Shown here in pieces: positions 33,692 through 41,443 of a stretch of DNA of 53,144 nt (the first letter of the stretch is position 1; each line of letters opens with the position of its first letter). The notes under the pieces were generated by a model that was not told the DNA's origin, ran no database searches, and saw only the letters and a list, made by a program, of their open reading frames with translations. Source of the DNA: Actinomadura roseirufa (GTDB lineage: Bacteria > Actinomycetota > Actinomycetes > Streptosporangiales > Streptosporangiaceae); assembly GCF_900659635.1 (NCBI RefSeq), contig NZ_CAACVB010000028.1:1-53144 (forward strand), given 5' to 3'. A program made the position numbers and the translations under genes.

Positions 33692-34255
33692 ATGAAGCCA
33701 CGCGGACGCAAGCCCGACCCCACCATCGACGCGCGGATCAGAGAGGCGGCGGTGACCCTGCTGGTCACCAAGGGGACGTCCTTCACCATGGACGAGGCCG
33801 CCGCCGCGGCCGGGGTGAGCAGGGCGAGCGTCTTCCGCCGCTACGCCACCAAGCGCGACATGCTCCTCGACGCGCTCGCCCTGGCGCTCGACGCCCAGGT
33901 CCCGGAGACCCCCGACACCGGCTCACTCGAAGGCGACCTGCTCGTGATCGTCACCCAGACCGTCGCGGGCCTGGAGTCACCCGAGTTCACCCGGGCGACC
34001 AGGGAGATCTTCGGGGAGGCCGGCAGGGACGCCGGGGTCGCCGAGGTCATCCGCACCGCCATGCGCGACAAGCGCAGGCGCGACTGGTCGATCTTCGACC
34101 GCGCCATCGAGCGCGGCGAACTGTCGCCCGACGCCGACCTGTGGCTGCTGTCGGACATGGTCGTCGCCCTGACCGTCTACCGCGCCCTCATCGAGATCCC
34201 GCAGCCCGACCCGTCCGCGATGGTCAAGGCCCTCCTCCACGGCTTCGCAAAGTGA
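33692..34255 (+). CDS. TetR family transcriptional regulator
   Basis: A 187-residue regulator. The N-terminal helix-turn-helix reads RIREAAVTLLVTKGTSFTMDEAAAAAGVSRASVFRRYATKRDMLLDAL (residues 14-61). A helical ligand-binding domain follows. GGAG at 33681-33684 and 7-bp spacing select the ATG at 33692. The divergent FAD monooxygenase is the likely target. Confidence 0.93.
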   Translation: MKPRGRKPDPTIDARIREAAVTLLVTKGTSFTMDEAAAAAGVSRASVFRRYATKRDMLLDALALALDAQVPETPDTGSLEGDLLVIVTQTVAGLESPEFTRATREIFGEAGRDAGVAEVIRTAMRDKRRRDWSIFDRAIERGELSPDADLWLLSDMVVALTVYRALIEIPQPDPSAMVKALLHGFAK

Positions 34256-34279
34256 CCCTCGCGTCCACCCCTACCGGTC

Positions 34280-34395
34280 CATGTCGACAAATCGACTGCA
34301 TTGGCTCCGAACGACGACGGTAACGGCGGCGGCGAGCCCGCTACGGTGCTCGCTGATGTCAGGTCCCTTCTCGGGGCGACTCATCGCCGTCTGCT
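34280..34395 (-). pseudogene. Decayed duplicate of the dnaB 3' end
   Basis: The first 71 bases (34280-34350) align without gaps to 35514-35584, the end of dnaB, with 56 identities by my count and an identical 15-base core CATGTCGACAAATCG. Translated in the dnaB frame it reads EHRSG-AAAVTV and ends CSRFVDMD, against KHRNG-TATVTV and YSRFVDMAQ in the real gene. Similarity fades out near 34395, next to the stop of the hypothetical gene at 34406. No functional product is expected. Confidence 0.75.
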
Positions 34396-34405
34396 CCACA
34401 TCTCC

Positions 34406-34921
34406 CTAGCCGACCAAGGGCTCCAGTTGCTCGGCCGGCAGGACTTCCACGGCGAGACTAGAGAGCCGCCCCGTCATCACGACGGCGTGCCAGCGACCTT
34501 CACGGTCCTTTCGCCAGAGCAGGATCAGGGCCTCACGCAGATCGGTCGGGAACTTTCCCGAGCAGGCGGTGAACTTCGACAGATCGCTCTCGGTATGCAG
34601 GCAGACCGGGCATCCGACCACGTCGTCGCGGGTGCGGATCAGATCGCGCGTCACGGTGTGAACAGTGTCGTCCTGCCCGAATCGCTGCGCGAGATCCCGG
34701 TCGGCCTTCAGTGCCCTGCAATCGTGTATCCGGTGGTAGAGCGTGTGCCGCCGCCCCCCGAGAAGAACGAGGACCGGCCCGACAGGTTCGGCAGGGGCCC
34801 CGGGCATGGGCCGCATGTATCGCGGGTCGACCTTTCCCAGATAATCCCGAGGATCTCCGTATAGTGGCTCGCCGGCCATCTTCCCCGCCTCCGGTGTGGT
34901 CCCTGGACGCTCGTAGATCAC
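34406..34921 (-). CDS. Hypothetical protein in the dnaB-flanked cassette
   Basis: A protein of about 171 residues that I do not recognise. It contains LVLLGGRRHTLYHRIHDCRALKADRDLAQRFGQ, then DDVVGCPVCLHTESDLSKFTACSGKFP, and ends SLAVEVLPAEQLEPLVG. The histidine/cysteine and CPVC pairs suggest a small metal site. GGTGAG before the GTG at 34921 supports that start; TTG at 34924 or a longer frame to 35008 are alternatives. It lies between the decayed and the intact dnaB 3' ends, so it may have arrived with the event that duplicated them. Confidence 0.55.
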   Translation of the reverse strand: MIYERPGTTPEAGKMAGEPLYGDPRDYLGKVDPRYMRPMPGAPAEPVGPVLVLLGGRRHTLYHRIHDCRALKADRDLAQRFGQDDTVHTVTRDLIRTRDDVVGCPVCLHTESDLSKFTACSGKFPTDLREALILLWRKDREGRWHAVVMTGRLSSLAVEVLPAEQLEPLVG

Positions 34922-35379
34922 CAATGTCTCACCGATGCACCGCTCCTGAAAGGGGGCTGGGCGCGACTCGTTCCCTGTGAACTGTCCGCCCAGCTCAGCG
35001 GGGTGCATTTAGACAAGCTGCACCCGGTCGAGTTCGACCCCGCCGGGCAACCGACCGCACCGGTGGAAACCGTGCCGTTCTCCGTTGGCCTCGGTCTTCC
35101 CAGCAGCGGGTTGGCAGTACGGGCTTCCACTCGTTGGAGAGCGCCCTTTCCAAACCGCTGGGTGTCCTGCTGGTCGAGCCATTGGCGACGACGCAGCCCG
35201 ACCCGCGTGGCGACGGCCTCCCACTAGGTGTAGGTGCCAGTGTGGACCACAGGCATCGCCATCGCTGTCCGGAACGCCATGGTGTCCTGGCTGGTACGCC
35301 AGGGCAGGAGGTCGGCGACGGGGCGCCAGATGCTCGGCGGCACTAGGCGTGCGGGGAGCGAGGCGGATGGGAGGGGCCT
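34922..35379 (-). pseudogene. Possible broken gene with in-frame stop
   Basis: A minus-strand frame reads IWRPVADLLPWRTSQDTMAFRTAMAMPVVHTGTYT, then TAG at about 35225-35227, then WEAVATRVGLRRQWLDQQDTQRFGKGALQRVEARTANPLL. Composition and continuity on both sides of the stop look protein-like, but I cannot place it in a family. The rest of 34922-35504 holds no supported gene. Confidence 0.28.
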
Positions 35380-35504
35380 GGCCGACGGTGGTGGCGACTC
35401 TGGTCAACTGCCGACCGGTCGCTGGGAAATCGGGTTGTGCGTCCGGCAGGAGAGCCGGAATGCGGTGTTCATATGCCGGATCTTGTGAAGCTACACAGCG
35501 TCGG

Positions 35505-38500
35505 CTACTGCGCCATGTCGACAAATCGGCTGTAGTGGCCCTGGAAGGCGACGGTGACGGTGGCTGTGGGGCCGTTACGGTGCTTGGCCACGATCAGGTC
35601 GGCCTCGCCCGCGCGGGGCGACTCCTTCTCGTACGCGTCCTCGCGATGCAGCAGAATCACCATGTCCGCGTCCTGCTCAATGCTGTTGTGGATGGAGATT
35701 CCATTGGCCACGAAGTTGTGCAGGCCCAGGACCGTGGCGTCGTAGACCTCCTGCTCGCCGATGCTCTCAATGGAGACGACCTCGTCCCAGAAGACGTCGT
35801 TGGTCGCCAGGAGTTGAAGCTCCGCACTGTCCAGGACGGTCGCGACCCGGCCGAGGCGCTCGCGGCCGGGTGACCGCTTCCCAAGGTCGCTGCCACAGAA
35901 CTGTGTTCCCATCGCGTCCGCGAACTGCCGATGGGTCATCCGCCGATCCGCCAGGATCGTGCGAACGTCGTCCCAGACCTCATGGGGAACCGTGTCGCGG
36001 TTGGTGTTCGAGCGCACGTCCCGAAGCCTCTCGGCGGCGACCGCGGCGATGCCGCCCCTCGCTCCATGAACTCGTACGCTCTCAAAGAAGGCGAGCTGGT
36101 TCTCCGCTCCGTACAGATGGAGCTGGTAGCCGGGACGATAGTCGCCCTTCTTCACGGTCTTGATGCGCGAGGGAATGCCGAAACGAAGCAGCAGACGGGA
36201 CACGTCGTCGACGAGTCGCCGGCTGGTGGAGGCGTAGTAGACGTGGCACTGCCCGGACTCGGCGTTCCAGCGCACGCAGCCGTCCGTCGCCCAGAGGTGC
36301 CTCAGGAACAACGCCACCTGCTCCTTCGGCAGCCGGAACACCGGCGCCGGGACGAACTTCTCGTGTGAGCGCAGGCCGTACAGCCCGAGGCCGTCGAGCC
36401 ACTCGGCGATCGGATTGCGGCGGCCACGCGCCAGGTGATGCGGGGCGGGCAGTCGCAGTGTCGTGACCGGGGCCGCGTCGTGGTCGTCCCTGATCGCGGT
36501 GATGCCGAAGTGCCGGGCCGCACCCGTGACGGCCTCCAGGCACGCCTCGTCCTCACCGGCGTACCGGATGGGCTGCCGCCGCACGAACGAGCCGTCGCCG
36601 ATCAGGTGCGCCAGCATGACCACGCGTTCCTCAGGCCACGCGTCCGGGGACAGCGGCGGCGGAACGTGCCTGGACGCGGCGATGCGCGCCCCCGGGCCGA
36701 GGTCGCCCAGGGCGGTCCAGCCCCCGTAGGTGAGGAAGGGGTGGTTGGCGGTGGCCTCGATCTCCTTGCCGGAGGCCAGCGTGACGCGGAAGACCTCCTT
36801 GCGTCCGCTCGAGAACGCGTGCGTCATCGTGCGCGGCACGTACTTCAGCCGCTCGTCGAGCGCCCACACCGGAACGTCGCGCGCACCGCTCGCGATCAGC
36901 TCGGCAACGGTGATCTCCTCGTTGGTGTCGGCCCGCATGATCCGGGTGGAGGCCGTCACACAGCCCGACTCGCGGAGGTCGGAGACCATGGGCTTCTTGT
37001 CGGTGCGCTGCTCGGGACCTCGGTTGAGCTGGGAGAGGGCGATGACGGGGACGCCCAGTTCCTTCGCGAGAAGCTTCAGCGAACGGGAGAACTCCGAGAC
37101 CTCGACCTGACGGCTCTCCACGCGCTTACCGGACGTCATCAGCTGCAGATAGTCGATGATGACCAGGCGCAGGTCGTGCTGCTGCTTCAGGCGGCGGCAC
37201 TTGGCGCGGATCTCCATCATCGACATGTTCGGGGAGTCGTCGATGAACAGCGGGGCCTCGGCGACCTCGCTCATCCGGCGGGCCAGGCGCGTCCAGTCCT
37301 CGTCCTGCATGGTGCCGGAGCGCATCGCGTGCAGGGCCACCCGGGCCTCGGCGGACAGCAGCCGCATCGTGATCTCGTTGCGGCCCATCTCCAGGCTGAA
37401 GAACGCCGAGGTCAAACCGTGCTTGATGGACGCGGCGCGGGCGAAGTCGAGGGCGAGGGTGGAGTTGTGCGTCGGGACGCAGCCGCGCCCCGCCAGGTAC
37501 ATGTGGTCGCCGTTGTCGACCTGGACGCAGCGGACCGGCACGCTCTCGACCGGCCGGACGTCCACGATCGCGCGGGCGTCGCCCGGCCGCACCCGGTGCC
37601 GGGCCGCCTTGCGCGGCAGCCGGAAGACGCAGGAGGCGGGGGTGACCTCGATCTCGTGGACGGCTCCCGGCCGGGAGGCTCGGGTGGCGTGGTGGCCGAG
37701 GCTGAGGGCCAGTTCGTGGACGCCCTCCGCGAGGGGCTCGTGGACGAGGGCGAGCCTGACCCGGCCGGACCCGGTGATGTATCCGCCCGTGTCGAGCATC
37801 CCGGCGAGCAACGCCTCCCGCTGGGCCACGGAGGCCCGCAGGTAGGGGGCCGGGACGTGCTTGCCCGGGTCCAGGCCCAGTTCGGCGAGCCGCTCCGGGA
37901 GGCCCGGGAGCGTGAAACGGCCTGGGACGGCGTGCGGGCCGACCGGCTGGCCGGCCGCCTCGATCGCGTCCAGGACCTCGCGGTCGAGGCAGGTGAGGCC
38001 GGTGGCGTCGCCGGTCGCGAGCCACGCCCCGAGCACGTAGGGGTCGATCGGCAGGGCGGCGTCGGGCAGGTGGAAGGGCGCGGCGGTCTCGACGGTGTGG
38101 GCGGGACGGCCACCGTCGTGCAGGGTCGCGGCGATCTGCTCGGTCGTCCGGACGGAGCGCGCCGTGGCCGCGCGGACCGCCACGGCCGCCGGGCGTGCCG
38201 GACGGGCCGGGGCGCGGGTGGTGCGCCACTGGTGCCCGGCGTCGGCGACGATCACCTCGCCGTCGGAGAACTCGACCTCGTAGCAGGGGCGGCCGCGCAT
38301 GACCTCGGTCGCGGCGACGACGCGGGTGGGGCGGCCGTCGGCGCCGAGCAGCTCGTCGCCGGGGGAGACCTCGCCCATCGTGGTCCAGCCGGTGGGGGTG
38401 GGCAGGGGCGTGTCCAGGGACAGCGCCTTGCCCATCGCGGGACGGGCCGCGACGACGATCATCTGGCCGGGGTGCAGGCCGTTGGTGAGGGCGTCGAGGT

Positions 38501-39098
38501 CGGCGAAGCCGGTGGGGCAGCCGACCATCTGGCCGCCGCGGCTGCCGATCGCCTCGATCTCGTCCAGGGCGCCGGGCATGATCTCGCTGAGCGGGACGTA
38601 GTCCTCGCCGGCCCGCTTCTCCGCGATCGCGAAGACCTCGGCCTGGGCGCGGTCCAGGACCTCGTCGGCGTCGGCGCCGTCGGCGGCGTAGCCCATCTGG
38701 ACGATGCGGGTGCCGGTCTCGACGAGCTTGCGGAGCACCGACCGCTCATGAACGATCTTTGCGTAGTAGCCGGCGTTCGCGGCCGTGGGCACCGAGGAGA
38801 TCAGGGTGTGCAGGTACGGGGCGCCGCCGATGCGGCCGATCTCGCCGTTCTTGGTCAGCTCACCGGAGATGGTCACGGCGTCGGCCGGGTCGCCGCGGCC
38901 GTACAGGTCGAGGATGGTGTCGTAGATGATCTGGTGCGCGGGCCGGTAGAAGTCGTGGGTGCGCAGCACCTCGATGACCTCGGCGATGGCGTCCTGGGAG
39001 AGCAGCATGCCGCCGAGGACGCCCTGTTCGGCGGTGATGTCGTGCGGAGGCGTGCGTTCGAACTCCTGCTCATGCGGTCCGAGCTCGGTGACGCTCAC
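35505..39098 (-). CDS. dnaB: Replicative DNA helicase with two inteins
   Basis: A 1197-residue precursor which after splicing gives a 450-residue DnaB, the normal size. The extein parts are residues 1-224 (N-terminal domain, HDITAEQGVLGGMLLSQDAI, up to PAMGK), 546-712 (RecA-like core, STLALDFARAASIKHGL, LVIIDYLQLM, up to SDLRESG) and 1139-1197 (SIEQDADMVILLHRED to YSRFVDMAQ). The first intein splits the Walker A motif after GK; the second precedes SIEQDAD. The helicase is inactive until both are removed. The GTG at 39098 with AGGGGG upstream is the start; the frame stays open further upstream but is basic and low in conservation. Confidence 0.95.
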   Translation of the reverse strand: MSVTELGPHEQEFERTPPHDITAEQGVLGGMLLSQDAIAEVIEVLRTHDFYRPAHQIIYDTILDLYGRGDPADAVTISGELTKNGEIGRIGGAPYLHTLISSVPTAANAGYYAKIVHERSVLRKLVETGTRIVQMGYAADGADADEVLDRAQAEVFAIAEKRAGEDYVPLSEIMPGALDEIEAIGSRGGQMVGCPTGFADLDALTNGLHPGQMIVVAARPAMGKALSLDTPLPTPTGWTTMGEVSPGDELLGADGRPTRVVAATEVMRGRPCYEVEFSDGEVIVADAGHQWRTTRAPARPARPAAVAVRAATARSVRTTEQIAATLHDGGRPAHTVETAAPFHLPDAALPIDPYVLGAWLATGDATGLTCLDREVLDAIEAAGQPVGPHAVPGRFTLPGLPERLAELGLDPGKHVPAPYLRASVAQREALLAGMLDTGGYITGSGRVRLALVHEPLAEGVHELALSLGHHATRASRPGAVHEIEVTPASCVFRLPRKAARHRVRPGDARAIVDVRPVESVPVRCVQVDNGDHMYLAGRGCVPTHNSTLALDFARAASIKHGLTSAFFSLEMGRNEITMRLLSAEARVALHAMRSGTMQDEDWTRLARRMSEVAEAPLFIDDSPNMSMMEIRAKCRRLKQQHDLRLVIIDYLQLMTSGKRVESRQVEVSEFSRSLKLLAKELGVPVIALSQLNRGPEQRTDKKPMVSDLRESGCVTASTRIMRADTNEEITVAELIASGARDVPVWALDERLKYVPRTMTHAFSSGRKEVFRVTLASGKEIEATANHPFLTYGGWTALGDLGPGARIAASRHVPPPLSPDAWPEERVVMLAHLIGDGSFVRRQPIRYAGEDEACLEAVTGAARHFGITAIRDDHDAAPVTTLRLPAPHHLARGRRNPIAEWLDGLGLYGLRSHEKFVPAPVFRLPKEQVALFLRHLWATDGCVRWNAESGQCHVYYASTSRRLVDDVSRLLLRFGIPSRIKTVKKGDYRPGYQLHLYGAENQLAFFESVRVHGARGGIAAVAAERLRDVRSNTNRDTVPHEVWDDVRTILADRRMTHRQFADAMGTQFCGSDLGKRSPGRERLGRVATVLDSAELQLLATNDVFWDEVVSIESIGEQEVYDATVLGLHNFVANGISIHNSIEQDADMVILLHREDAYEKESPRAGEADLIVAKHRNGPTATVTVAFQGHYSRFVDMAQ
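35685..36962 (-). other. Intein 2 in DnaB (DnaB-b site, LAGLIDADG)
   Basis: A 426-residue class 1 intein from CVTASTRIMRAD to GISIHN, followed by serine. The N-terminal cysteine, block B TANHPFLTYGGW and the end VYDATVLGLHNFVANGISIHN give a complete splicing domain. The endonuclease motifs LAHLIGDGSF and FLRHLWATDGCV keep both aspartates, so homing activity may be retained. The insertion point SDLRESG/SIEQDAD is the known DnaB-b site used by mycobacterial and Rhodothermus inteins. Confidence 0.94.
37464..38426 (-). other. Intein 1 in DnaB (DnaB-a site, class 3 type)
   Basis: A 321-residue intein from ALSLDTPLPTPTGWTTMGE to RGCVPTHN, inserted after the Walker A lysine and followed by serine. 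Its first residue is alanine, not Cys or Ser. The class 3 triad is visible: tryptophan in block B (DAGHQWRTT), cysteine in block F (VRCVQVDNGDHMYLAG) and threonine in block G (VPTHN). The LAGLIDADG motifs are degenerate: LGAWLATGDAT and LLAGMLDTGGYI, each lacking a catalytic-type aspartate. It should splice through the block F cysteine, while homing is probably lost. Confidence 0.92.
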
Positions 39099-39220
39099 CT
39101 TCGCACCCCCTTCATCCCGGCCGCCGGCGCCCCGTCCGCCCCACCGCCGGTCGTCCATCCCACGTTTACCTGAGGCGTCGGACATTCTCCCGAGCCCGCG
39201 CCGTCCCGGGCAAAGTGATC

Positions 39221-39349
39221 TGTGGACGACGGTGTGGAAGGGCCTGTGCAGACAGGCGGTTTGGTTGTGCACGACCTGTGGACAACTCTGGGGACAACGC
39301 GCGGACGGGTCGGTGGACAACGCTGTGAGCTGGGCGAACGTCGTCCACC
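39221..39349. promoter_or_regulatory. Cluster of DnaA boxes upstream of dnaB
   Basis: Actinobacterial DnaA boxes (TTGTCCACA) occur mostly in one orientation. A perfect one, TGTGGACAA, lies at 39277-39285. One-mismatch forms lie at 39221-39229 (TGTGGACGA), 39289-39297 (TGGGGACAA) and 39312-39320 (GGTGGACAA). Weaker ones are at 39265-39273 and 39341-39349. An AT-rich patch (39394-39414) follows. The cluster fills the gap between the divergent dnaB and MATE genes, so DnaA may bind there and adjust dnaB transcription. Confidence 0.6.
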
Positions 39350-39437
39350 GGCTGTGGTTGGAAGAAAGTCGGCCGATCCCGCCGATGTAATGGGTGAAAA
39401 AATTAGGAGAGTTACCGGCTGCTAGGGTGTGTCCGAC

Positions 39438-40766
39438 ATGAGTGGAACATCCCTGCGGTTCGCGACCGCCCGGGACCGCGAGATCCTCCGGCTCGCCGTC
39501 CCGGCCTTCGGCGCGCTCGTCGCCGAGCCGCTGTTCCTGCTGTCCGACAGCGCGATCGTGGGGCACCTCGGCACCGCGCAGCTCGGCGGGCTCGGCGTCG
39601 CCGGGCAGGCGCTCAGCACGCTGGTCTACCTGTGCGTCTTCCTGGCGTACGGGACGACGGCGGGCGTCGCCCGGCGGGTCGGCGCCGGGGACGTGCCGGC
39701 GGCGCTCCGGCAGGGCGTCGACGGCATGTGGCTCGCGCTGGCGATCGGCGCGGTGCTGGTCGCGGTGGGGTGGCCGCTGGTCCCGCTGATCGTGGCGGCG
39801 TTCGGCGCGTCCCCCGAGGTGGCTCCGTTCGCCGAGACGTACCTGCGGGTGAGCCTGGCCGGAATCCCCTCGATGCTGCTCGTGCTCGCCGGGACGGGCG
39901 TGCTGCGCGGGCTCCAGGACACCCGCACGCCGCTGCTGGTCTCGGTCGCCGCGTTCTCGGTGAACCTGCTGCTCAACGTGCTGTTCGTGCTCGTGCTGGA
40001 CGGCGGGATCGCGGGGTCGGCGTGGGGCACCGTGCTCGCGCAGACGGGCAGTGCGGCGGTGTACGCGACGGTGATGCTGCGCGCGGCGCGGCGGCACGGG
40101 GCACCGGTGGGGCCGGACGTGGCGGGGCTGCGGACGGCGGCGACGGCGGGCGCCGGGCTGCTGGCGCGGACGGCGGCGCTGCGGGTCGTCCTGATCGCGG
40201 GGACGTCCATCGCGGCGCGCATGGGGAACACGGAGATCGCCGCGTACCAGGTCGGGTTCCAGGTGTGGGCGCTGCTGGCGTTCGCCCTGGACGCGATCGC
40301 GATCGCCGGGCAGGCCATCACCGGCCGCCATCTCGGCGCGGCGGACCTCGTGGAGACGCGGGCCGTGACGCGGCGCATGGTCGGGTGGGGCGTGGCCTGC
40401 GGGGTGGTGTTCGGGCTGGGGATCCTCGCGGTGCGCCCCTGGTTGCCGGCCCTGTTCACCTCGGACGGGGACGTCCGGCATCTGCTGCTCGCGACCCTCC
40501 TCGTGGTCGCGGTGCTCCAGCCGGTGGCGGGCGTGGTGTTCGTCCTGGACGGGATCCTCATCGGCGCGGGGGACGGCGCGTACCTGGCGGCGACCACGTT
40601 CGTGGCGACGGCCGTCTTCCTGCCGGCGGCCGTCGTGCTGTACCGGGCGGAGGCCGGGCTGGTCGGGCTATGGACGGCGATCGGGTTGTGGATGCTGACG
40701 CGGATGCTCACCCTCGGGCTTCGCGCCCGGGGGGATCGGTGGATGGTGACGGGCGCCGTCCGCTAG
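39438..40766 (+). CDS. MATE family efflux transporter (DinF-like)
   Basis: A 442-residue, 12-helix Na+/H+-coupled drug antiporter: REILRLAVPAFGALVAEPLFLLSDSAIVGHLGTAQLGGLGVAGQAL, then LRGLQDTRTPLLVSVAAFSVNLLLNVLFV and the second MATE half from about residue 215. TAGGGT at 39423-39428 is a typical -10 and lies 9 bp before the ATG, without a ribosome binding site; a GTG at 39429 is in frame too. It is divergent from dnaB across the DnaA-box cluster. Confidence 0.92.
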   Translation: MSGTSLRFATARDREILRLAVPAFGALVAEPLFLLSDSAIVGHLGTAQLGGLGVAGQALSTLVYLCVFLAYGTTAGVARRVGAGDVPAALRQGVDGMWLALAIGAVLVAVGWPLVPLIVAAFGASPEVAPFAETYLRVSLAGIPSMLLVLAGTGVLRGLQDTRTPLLVSVAAFSVNLLLNVLFVLVLDGGIAGSAWGTVLAQTGSAAVYATVMLRAARRHGAPVGPDVAGLRTAATAGAGLLARTAALRVVLIAGTSIAARMGNTEIAAYQVGFQVWALLAFALDAIAIAGQAITGRHLGAADLVETRAVTRRMVGWGVACGVVFGLGILAVRPWLPALFTSDGDVRHLLLATLLVVAVLQPVAGVVFVLDGILIGAGDGAYLAATTFVATAVFLPAAVVLYRAEAGLVGLWTAIGLWMLTRMLTLGLRARGDRWMVTGAVR

Positions 40767-40814
40767 ACCGAGGCCGGCCGCCCACGACACGGGCCGCGGG
40801 CCGGGCTTCGAGGA

Positions 40815-41339
40815 TCAGGCGTCGTGGACCCAGGTCAGGAGCGAGGTGGGGCGGCCCTTCTCCACGACGGTCTGGGGCTTCTTGTCACTGAGCCGGTACC
40901 CGGCGGCGCGCGCCACCGCCGTGCTCGCCCCGTTCTCCGGCTCGATCTCCAAGCTCACCTGGGCCAGCCCCTCCACCTGGTGGGCGTACTCCGTCATCAG
41001 CAGGACCGCCCGGTAGGCCAGGCGCTGCCCGCGGTAGGCCGGCCCCACTCCGTAGCCGATGGTCCCGGTCAGCTTGTTCAGCATGACCTCGCCCTTGGGC
41101 TGCTCCCCGTCCGTCGTGATCACGAGGTGGAGCCGCTCGCCCAGCGCGCGGCGGCGCCGGACGCGTTCGAGGTGGGCGCGGGCGGCCTCCAGGTCGAACG
41201 GGGTGGCCATCGGCGTCCAGTAGGCCATGGCGGGATCGTCGAACACCGCCACCATCGCCTCGAGCTCGTCGTCCCGCCACTCCCGCAGGACGAGACCGTG
41301 ACCTGCGAGCTCGATGGTGTCCTGTGCGCTCATGTTCAT
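40815..41339 (-). CDS. GNAT family N-acetyltransferase (RimJ/RimL-like)
   Basis: A 174-residue acetyltransferase: LVLREWRDDELEAMVAVFDDPAMAYWTPMATPFDLEAARAHLER, GTIGYGVGPAYRGQRLAYRAVLLMTEYAHQVEGLAQVSLEIEPENGASTAVARAAGYRL. The RimJ/RimL-type acceptor is unknown. Starts MNMSAQD at ATG 41339 or MSAQD at 41333. Confidence 0.88.
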   Translation of the reverse strand: MNMSAQDTIELAGHGLVLREWRDDELEAMVAVFDDPAMAYWTPMATPFDLEAARAHLERVRRRRALGERLHLVITTDGEQPKGEVMLNKLTGTIGYGVGPAYRGQRLAYRAVLLMTEYAHQVEGLAQVSLEIEPENGASTAVARAAGYRLSDKKPQTVVEKGRPTSLLTWVHDA

Positions 41340-41421
41340 GATCACATCATGGCGGTGGGCGTGCTGAGAACCGTCCGGGCGAAAATCGGGGAACCGCACC
41401 CGCACCGGCCGCCCCACTCGC

Positions 41422-41443
41422 TACTATTCGAACATGTGTTCCA
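41422..41443 (+). promoter_or_regulatory. LexA (SOS) box overlapping a leaderless promoter
   Basis: TCGAACATGTGTTCCA (41428-41443) matches the actinobacterial LexA consensus TCGAAC-N4-GTTCGA at 11 of 12 defined positions. TACTAT (41422-41427) is a good -10 and ends 6 bp before the ATG at 41434, which lies in the centre of the box. LexA binding would cover the transcription start of the small gene. Confidence 0.7.

Noticed and set aside
34280..35528. An intact integrative element with attL and attR
   Set aside because: Direct repeats exist, but I find no integrase, excisionase or relaxase between them, so only a remnant or partial duplication can be claimed.
35505..39098. Frameshifts or gene fusion explaining the oversized DnaB
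   Set aside because: The extra segments have complete intein splice junctions (A...HN/S and C...HN/S) and removing them restores the normal length.
36435..39173. A 900-codon plus-strand open frame opposite dnaB
   Set aside because: It is a by-product of codon bias in a GC-rich antisense strand; its translation is G/V/D/R-rich with no domain, whereas the minus strand encodes a clear helicase with two inteins.
39221..39414. Chromosomal origin (oriC) at the DnaA-box cluster
   Set aside because: Neither dnaA nor the dnaA-dnaN gap is here, the boxes are fewer than in a full actinobacterial oriC, and a regulatory role upstream of dnaB explains them.
39099..40481. N-terminal extension of the dnaB frame by about 460 residues
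   Set aside because: The extension is basic and low-complexity, overlaps the MATE gene, and a GTG with a good ribosome binding site at 39098 gives a 450-residue mature DnaB.
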